Virus record (IMG/VR): IMGVR_UViG_3300037434_000090
Coordinates: 1-33,400 of that record
Origin: a virus
Direction: 5' to 3' (one strand)
Length of the DNA stretch: 33,400 bases
Position numbers and translations under genes: made by a program. A model generated the notes under the pieces. It was given only the letters and a program-made list of their open reading frames with translations, searched no databases and was not told the origin of the DNA. Positions 30,401 through 33,400 of the stretch are shown piece by piece (positions within the stretch are counted from its first letter, which is position 1; every line of letters starts with the position of its first letter).

Positions 30401-31645
30401 ACCAACCTGGCGTTCATTTTTTCTCCGAACGCTTGCCGTGGCGGCACCTGTGATTCATCGCTTTATCCCGGCGCGGCCTACGCCGATATCGTCGGGTGGG
30501 ATATCTATTCGGACAACCCCGGCAACGATTCACAGGGCGATTACAACACCATGTCGACGTACGGGAAGCCGATGTTGTACGCCGAATTCGGCTCCAACCT
30601 TGGCGGCAACACCGGCGGTGGTGATGTGTCCTTTTTGGAATCCACGCTGATCAGCCAAATCCAGACATACACCCCTAATGTGGTGGGCTGGCAGCAGTGG
30701 TGGTCCGGCAACAACCCCCCGGCCGTTGGGTGGGGCATGGAGCTTCTGACCAACACCACCGATACGAAGACGGCGATCAACAACAGCGTCGTCATCAACC
30801 GCGGGCAGATCATCTGCTCGATCTGTGGCGGCGGTGGCGGCGGCGGATCAACGGTGGTGAGCTGGAACCCCGGCGATACCTCGCCCAGCATCACGCTCTC
30901 GAACAACAACCTCACGGCGACCGGAACCGGATCGGCCATCGGCGGCACGCGGGCCACGCTCTCGCAGAGCACGGGCAAAGTTTGTTACGAAGTCATGGCA
31001 TCGGTCGTGACCGTTGATGAATCTCTTGGCCTTGCCAATGCAAGCGAGGTTCTGGCCGGCAGCTTCACCCCAGGGCGCGACAACAACGCCGTCGCATTCT
31101 ACCCGTCCGGCGGAACGCCGCAGAGTGTGTTTTTCAACGGCGTCACGCTTCTCAGCGGCACCGTGGCGGCGGCTGCCAATGGCGACTACATCACGCTTTG
31201 TGCTGACCTTGGCGCCGATCTCCTGTGGATCACCACCCCCGAGACGCGCGCAGCCGGGCGGACGTGGAACAACAGCAGCACCGCCAACCCCGGCACCGGC
31301 ACTGGCGGGCTGTCCTTCAGCGGCCTCACCTGCCCCTGCTTCCCCTATTTCGGCACCCAGGATCTGACCACCACGGTCACGCTCAACGCGGCCGGGCCGT
31401 TCGCCATTGCCACGCCATCGGGCTTCGCCGCATGGCAGCCGCCCACGGCCTGCTCTTACCATCCGGCACTGTTCATCCTTGGCGAGAAGGATGACGAGCC
31501 ATCTGCCGAAGACGATAACTCGTGGTATATTCACAACGTGAGTTTTGGAGGTGATGATGGCGAACCACACGGGCTTGCGGGAAAACTGGGTAAAATTTCT
31601 CGCTGGGGGCGAGAATCCCAAGGGAATGGTTGCTCAGGTTCCTGA
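27461..31645 (+). CDS. Exported multi-catalytic polysaccharide-degrading enzyme: esterase-, GH5- and GH26-like domains plus SPRY-like domain
   Basis: 1394 residues from GTG 27461 (GTGA overlap; AGGAG 7 nt upstream). Residues 1-20 are a signal peptide. The domains run in order. First, an alpha/beta-hydrolase with nucleophile Ser189 in NGFSLGGIG, feruloyl/acetyl-esterase-like. Second, about 320-690, a GH5-like barrel with acid/base Glu464 in TTNNEPSF and nucleophile Glu612 in FIGEYGN. Third, about 690-780, a beta sandwich linker. Fourth, about 790-1120, a GH26-like mannanase domain with LAGNHILSGQF, Glu937 in RSLIESNGNWFWFG (the usual H-E is I-E), DIVGWDIYS and nucleophile-like Glu1042 in YAEFGSN. 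Last, after a Gly linker, about 1133-1330, a SPRY/lectin-like domain. The tail overlaps the next gene by 89 nt. It probably breaks an acylated, mannose- and glucose-containing host polysaccharide. Confidence 0.85.
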   Translation: MIRRLLALIFIFISFQAVALPPVPAPLTGTVTTQTWTSFDQSFAGITLASGKPFHFNVLPPAQYSGTTYKYPLYIWLHPQAEGNAWYNGSNTNALYATGSGYEAQNYNAVPFLTAYPAFIAVPYADQTTDTSGGAVENWGGWCNSGVTGSGTVYSGDTGPNTFAVLAMINYLETQYSIDTTRIYINGFSLGGIGAEYFMQHYNAYTGDLGRVFAAGASEAGVLQINGCGGSTVTTAQSTQMKTVPVWWFSGTNDTNSLASEWNNPMWTALAGNSSYPSAITSASSNQAGTSAMRYTLCATCGHQDTDSSGNPVWTNTTINSFLFSQASSAGYFSVSSGSVKTPGGATFVGNGVGFGDGQIGAITSASQVTNLFPGTKIVEVYAFSYAAPSTYSAFVNTMTQAGIVVLFGNGQNFFTDGTSAGNVGGGCGDIFTGSILTTESNWYASMAAYYINNPYVWFTTNNEPSFVTGTTSDSCSTQGGTISLPGLATWEQATYNAIRGTGNNTIVMLEEPSGGDPGTVGAYTQTAYQTYGLPMTPSVFSTMKGVVWNLHYYGFASGYSTTQATVNDFLLGSAYDSPSCCSSPTQYQATGILAAQTIPSADGVMPVFIGEYGNSTNGTTIDANGQNVVTAVGTYANGSNAFGSIAWVWNSSYTCCDSLTVNGTSVMSPYGTSVASLIAAPTIGGETITVGTIAQQKSNMSFTVGGTISGVTTIPTLQYSVNGGAWTALPNGSPVTTSSFMFTVPGQATSTANTVAVRDANNTGIATTSNSFAVVTSSSGPSGINSVTNLIKYLNSLAGNHILSGQFTENNGSSPPSPYGYASFPLIQNITGQYPAMLGCDAAQGTTVVNYCESYAIPYWNAGGLLIMNFWPNNPADNGSALWGSDQSVPAGGWGDVVQAGTTANTNFNAELNALAMMLQDYQNAGIILMYRSLIESNGNWFWFGTGSCCGGGGSGITAAQNIAIFQYMHDYLVKTKGLTNLAFIFSPNACRGGTCDSSLYPGAAYADIVGWDIYSDNPGNDSQGDYNTMSTYGKPMLYAEFGSNLGGNTGGGDVSFLESTLISQIQTYTPNVVGWQQWWSGNNPPAVGWGMELLTNTTDTKTAINNSVVINRGQIICSICGGGGGGGSTVVSWNPGDTSPSITLSNNNLTATGTGSAIGGTRATLSQSTGKVCYEVMASVVTVDESLGLANASEVLAGSFTPGRDNNAVAFYPSGGTPQSVFFNGVTLLSGTVAAAANGDYITLCADLGADLLWITTPETRAAGRTWNNSSTANPGTGTGGLSFSGLTCPCFPYFGTQDLTTTVTLNAAGPFAIATPSGFAAWQPPTACSYHPALFILGEKDDEPSAEDDNSWYIHNVSFGGDDGEPHGLAGKLGKISRWGRESQGNGCSGS

Positions 31646-31766
31646 CGAAACCCTGGTGAACTACCAGGGCGGGGAATCGGCGGTCGGCGGGGAGACTGAT
31701 CCGCGCTCCCTTCAGGCCGAGCAGAGCTTCATCCAGGTGTCAGCCTATCAGCGCCGGCGGCGCTGA
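31557..31766 (+). CDS. Small virion-region protein (69 aa)
   Basis: A near-ideal TTGGAGGTGAT ribosome site precedes ATG 31557 (or 31554), inside the 3' end of the depolymerase gene in another frame; that site decides the start. The product reads ANHTGLRENWVKFLAGGENP, then a mixed middle and a basic tail (QVSAYQRRRR). No domain recognised. The stop overlaps the next ATG by one base. The long overlap suggests the enzyme gene was joined to this operon by recombination that left its tail reading into this gene. Confidence 0.65.
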   Translation: MANHTGLRENWVKFLAGGENPKGMVAQVPDETLVNYQGGESAVGGETDPRSLQAEQSFIQVSAYQRRRR

Positions 31767-32104
31767 TGCCGCTCGCCAATCTTCTGTTTGTGCCGCAATC
31801 CAGCGAGGACTGGAGCATCTGGAGTTTCAGCCACCGTGATCAGCACCAGTTGATCCGCAATGCGATCCAGACGAAGTACGGCACGAACCTGGATTTCTAC
31901 CCGATCGATCCGATCGACCTGACCGCATTTGAAAACTTTCTCAACTACAACCAGCAGGCGCACGACGACATGAACGGCGTTCTCGGCACGCGCGGGAGTG
32001 ATCTCTTGCAGGTGGATTACAAAAACCGCTCCGAACTGGAGGCGTGGGTCTATCTGCACTACCAGGAGCACTACACGGCCTCGGCCGCGCTAGGGGTGAC
32101 ATAA
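31766..32104 (+). CDS. Virion-associated protein of unknown function (112 aa)
   Basis: A 112-residue protein with a TGATG overlap upstream and TAATG downstream. Rich in aromatic and acidic residues: LLFVPQSSEDWSIWSFSHRD, then TAFENFLNYNQQAHDDMNGV, then LEAWVYLHYQEHYTASAALG. This layout resembles small proteins that follow tail genes in podovirus-like phages and may be an internal or assembly protein. Role inferred from position only. Confidence 0.6.
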   Translation: MPLANLLFVPQSSEDWSIWSFSHRDQHQLIRNAIQTKYGTNLDFYPIDPIDLTAFENFLNYNQQAHDDMNGVLGTRGSDLLQVDYKNRSELEAWVYLHYQEHYTASAALGVT

Positions 32105-32319
32105 TGGACGCATTGGCAGGGGCAACGAAGGGGATTGCTGCACAGAAAACCCTTGGGGATGAGGCCCGGCGCGTGGCGCAGGAAGTGGAAACCATGATCG
32201 GACATATCCGCAGGGTTCCTGGCGTGGATATGGGGGCTGTCGATCAGGGCGTCGGCCAGTTGAAGGAGGGGCTGAATCATATTCTGCGCGCCGTATCGAA
32301 GGGCAAGCGCGATGAGTGA
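32104..32319 (+). CDS. Small helical protein (71 aa)
   Basis: ATG 32104 overlaps the previous TAA by one base. The 71-residue product is helical with heptad-like spacing (KTLGDEARRVAQEVETMIGH, then VDQGVGQLKEGLNHILRAVS) and a basic end (KGKRDE). It may be a small coiled-coil assembly factor. It overlaps the acetyltransferase start by 8 nt. Confidence 0.6.
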   Translation: MDALAGATKGIAAQKTLGDEARRVAQEVETMIGHIRRVPGVDMGAVDQGVGQLKEGLNHILRAVSKGKRDE

Positions 32320-32770
32320 ATTCACCCTTCAACGCGAGCGCGTCCAGGACACCATTGATGAAGCCCATCCGCTACTGGAGCGTCATTGGGATGAAATTGC
32401 CTGGACGAAGGAGTTGTCTGGCGTCGATATAGACAGAGCGTTCTACAAGCGCCTGGAAGATATGGGTGGCATTGTTTGCGTGACAGCGCGCCGTGAGGGC
32501 GCGCTGATCGGTTATGCCGTTTATTTCATTCGTCAGCACCCCCACTACCAGGGCGTGAAGTGGGCGGTCAGTGATATTTACTGGATTGCTCCCGAACATC
32601 GCGGCCGGTTGCTTGGCGCGCGGCTGTTCAATGTGATGGAAACAGAGCTTCGGGAAATCGGCGTCCAGGTGATGCACACGACCGGCAAAACGGCGCACCC
32701 GGCAGCGCATCGTTTGTTGTTGGCTCTAGGTCATTCTGATATCGAATGGGGCGTTGGAAAGGTTTTGTAA
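32312..32770 (+). CDS. GNAT-family acetyltransferase
   Basis: A 152-residue protein with the GNAT fold pattern: an N-terminal helix pair, the beta strand EGALIGYAVYFIRQH, then DIYWIAPEHRGRLLGARLFN carrying the acetyl-CoA-binding R-x-x-G-x-(G/A) equivalent (Arg-Gly-Arg-Leu-Leu-Gly), and a terminal THxTG...AAHRLLLALGH segment. Such proteins are carried by several podovirus-like phages near internal virion genes, where the substrate is unknown; acetylation of a virion or host protein is possible. The start ATG 32312 overlaps the previous gene. Confidence 0.85.
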   Translation: MSEFTLQRERVQDTIDEAHPLLERHWDEIAWTKELSGVDIDRAFYKRLEDMGGIVCVTARREGALIGYAVYFIRQHPHYQGVKWAVSDIYWIAPEHRGRLLGARLFNVMETELREIGVQVMHTTGKTAHPAAHRLLLALGHSDIEWGVGKVL

Positions 32771-33400
32771 ATGGGTATTACGGCAGCAATTGGCGGCATT
32801 GCAGATGCTCTTGGCGGCGCCGCCGTTGCTGACGTTGGCGCCGATGCTGCCATTGGTGGCCTTGGCAGCGTCATCGGTGGCGCCGCCGCAACGGACGCTC
32901 TCGCTGCCGGGGGTCTTGGCAGCGTCATCGGTGGCGCCGCCGCAACGGACGCTCTCGCTGCCGGGGGCGCTGATGCGGCGCTGGGCGGCGGTCTTGGCAG
33001 CGTCATCGGTGGCGCCGCCGCAACGGACGCTCTTGCGGGTGGCGCAGGTGCCGCCTCAGCCAATGCCGGGCTTGCCGGCGCTGTCGGCGCAACAACCGGC
33101 CTTGCCGCAGCCCCTGGCGGGGCGGGTGCTGGCACGCTCGGATCACTGGGCGGAGGCGCGGGCGTCTCGGCTGCTGGCGCAGCCGCGCCAGCCTCCATTG
33201 CACCCGGCGCCGGTGATGCCTTGACGCTGTTCTCGTCCGATGCGCCCGCTGCCGCCGCTGGCGGCTACACCCCCGGTGTCACCGCGACGGATGCGTTCGC
33301 ACAGGGCGGCGGCGCCGTCACGTCGGGGCCGCTCGGGAGTGTTGGGGATACGGCGGCGTTTGATGCCGCCGGCACGCCGGGCAGCAGCCTGACAAGCGCC
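32771..33400 (+). CDS. Gly/Ala-rich repeat protein, cut by the window end
   Basis: ATG 32771 directly follows the acetyltransferase stop. At least 210 codons are open at the right edge, so the 3' end is missing. Almost every residue is Ala, Gly, Asp, Ser, Thr or Val. It contains a tandem repeat of GGLGSVIGGAAATDALAA encoded by a 54-bp unit (32858-32965) and a third copy at 32990. Such proteins after tail genes may be internal ejection proteins whose N terminus is a flexible, perhaps membrane-inserting, repeat. The missing part could hold an enzymatic domain. Confidence 0.7.
   Translation, partial: MGITAAIGGIADALGGAAVADVGADAAIGGLGSVIGGAAATDALAAGGLGSVIGGAAATDALAAGGADAALGGGLGSVIGGAAATDALAGGAGAASANAGLAGAVGATTGLAAAPGGAGAGTLGSLGGGAGVSAAGAAAPASIAPGAGDALTLFSSDAPAAAAGGYTPGVTATDAFAQGGGAVTSGPLGSVGDTAAFDAAGTPGSSLTSA
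32858..33034 (+). repeat. 54-bp coding direct repeats
   Basis: Copies at 32858-32911 and 32912-32965 are tandem and differ at one visible base. A third, shorter copy at 32990-33034 follows a 24-bp spacer. The near identity suggests recent expansion. Confidence 0.85.

Noticed and set aside
32731-33198. Leftward Pro/Ala-rich frame opposite the Gly/Ala-rich gene
   Set aside because: Complement of a low-complexity gene; no ribosome site and against the operon direction.

Overview
The window is a GC-rich segment of a double-stranded DNA tailed bacteriophage, or a prophage of one. It holds tightly packed, mostly rightward genes with many 1-8 nt stop/start overlaps, and the virion genes follow the usual order: terminase, portal, scaffold, capsid, head-tail adaptor, tail tube and fibres. 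The adaptor and the tail nozzle/stabilisation-like protein (compared with P22 gp4 and gp10), and the absence of tape-measure and sheath genes, suggest a podovirus-type short tail. The host cannot be fixed from sequence alone. GC content, the RTX-type calcium-binding protein and the exported glycan enzymes fit an exopolysaccharide-producing proteobacterium, perhaps an alphaproteobacterium. No integrase, lysis gene or polymerase is visible.

Left part (1-6.3 kb): a chain of very small genes. Three are HTH-like DNA-binding proteins, two are tandem diverged paralogues, several are unknown, and several encode tiny membrane or Cys-rich peptides. Two class-I SAM methyltransferases and a TPR-glycosyltransferase are embedded in the chain. 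With a second DxD glycosyltransferase at 9.5 kb they form a glycan- or surface-modification cassette around the terminase gene.

Packaging (6.1-9.2 kb): a large terminase whose nuclease domain is interrupted by a 352-residue intein carrying a LAGLIDADG homing endonuclease.

Inserted cassette (11.7-13.3 kb): an exact 89-bp direct repeat of the portal gene start flanks 1.44 kb. The insert holds a hairpin with a T-run, a pentanucleotide repeat and two leftward genes with their own promoter and palindromic operator. Removing one repeat copy plus the insert restores a plain gene order. A second leftward accessory gene (RTX-like) and a tRNA-like element with a 4-nt anticodon loop lie between portal and scaffold.

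Head and tail (16.1-22.9 kb): head-associated proteins, scaffold, capsid, a GxGYxxxP-repeat protein, adaptor, and a nozzle-like protein with eight ~40-residue repeats.

Exported module (22.9-31.6 kb): five consecutive overlapping genes all start with Sec-type signal peptides. They end in a 1394-residue protein that joins an esterase-like alpha/beta hydrolase, a GH5-like domain, a GH26-like domain and a SPRY/lectin-like domain. This is the most unusual part of the window: a phage-encoded, apparently secreted, multi-catalytic polysaccharide-degrading system, with structural partners that also carry signal peptides. The right end has small virion-associated genes, a GNAT acetyltransferase and an incomplete Gly/Ala-rich repeat protein.
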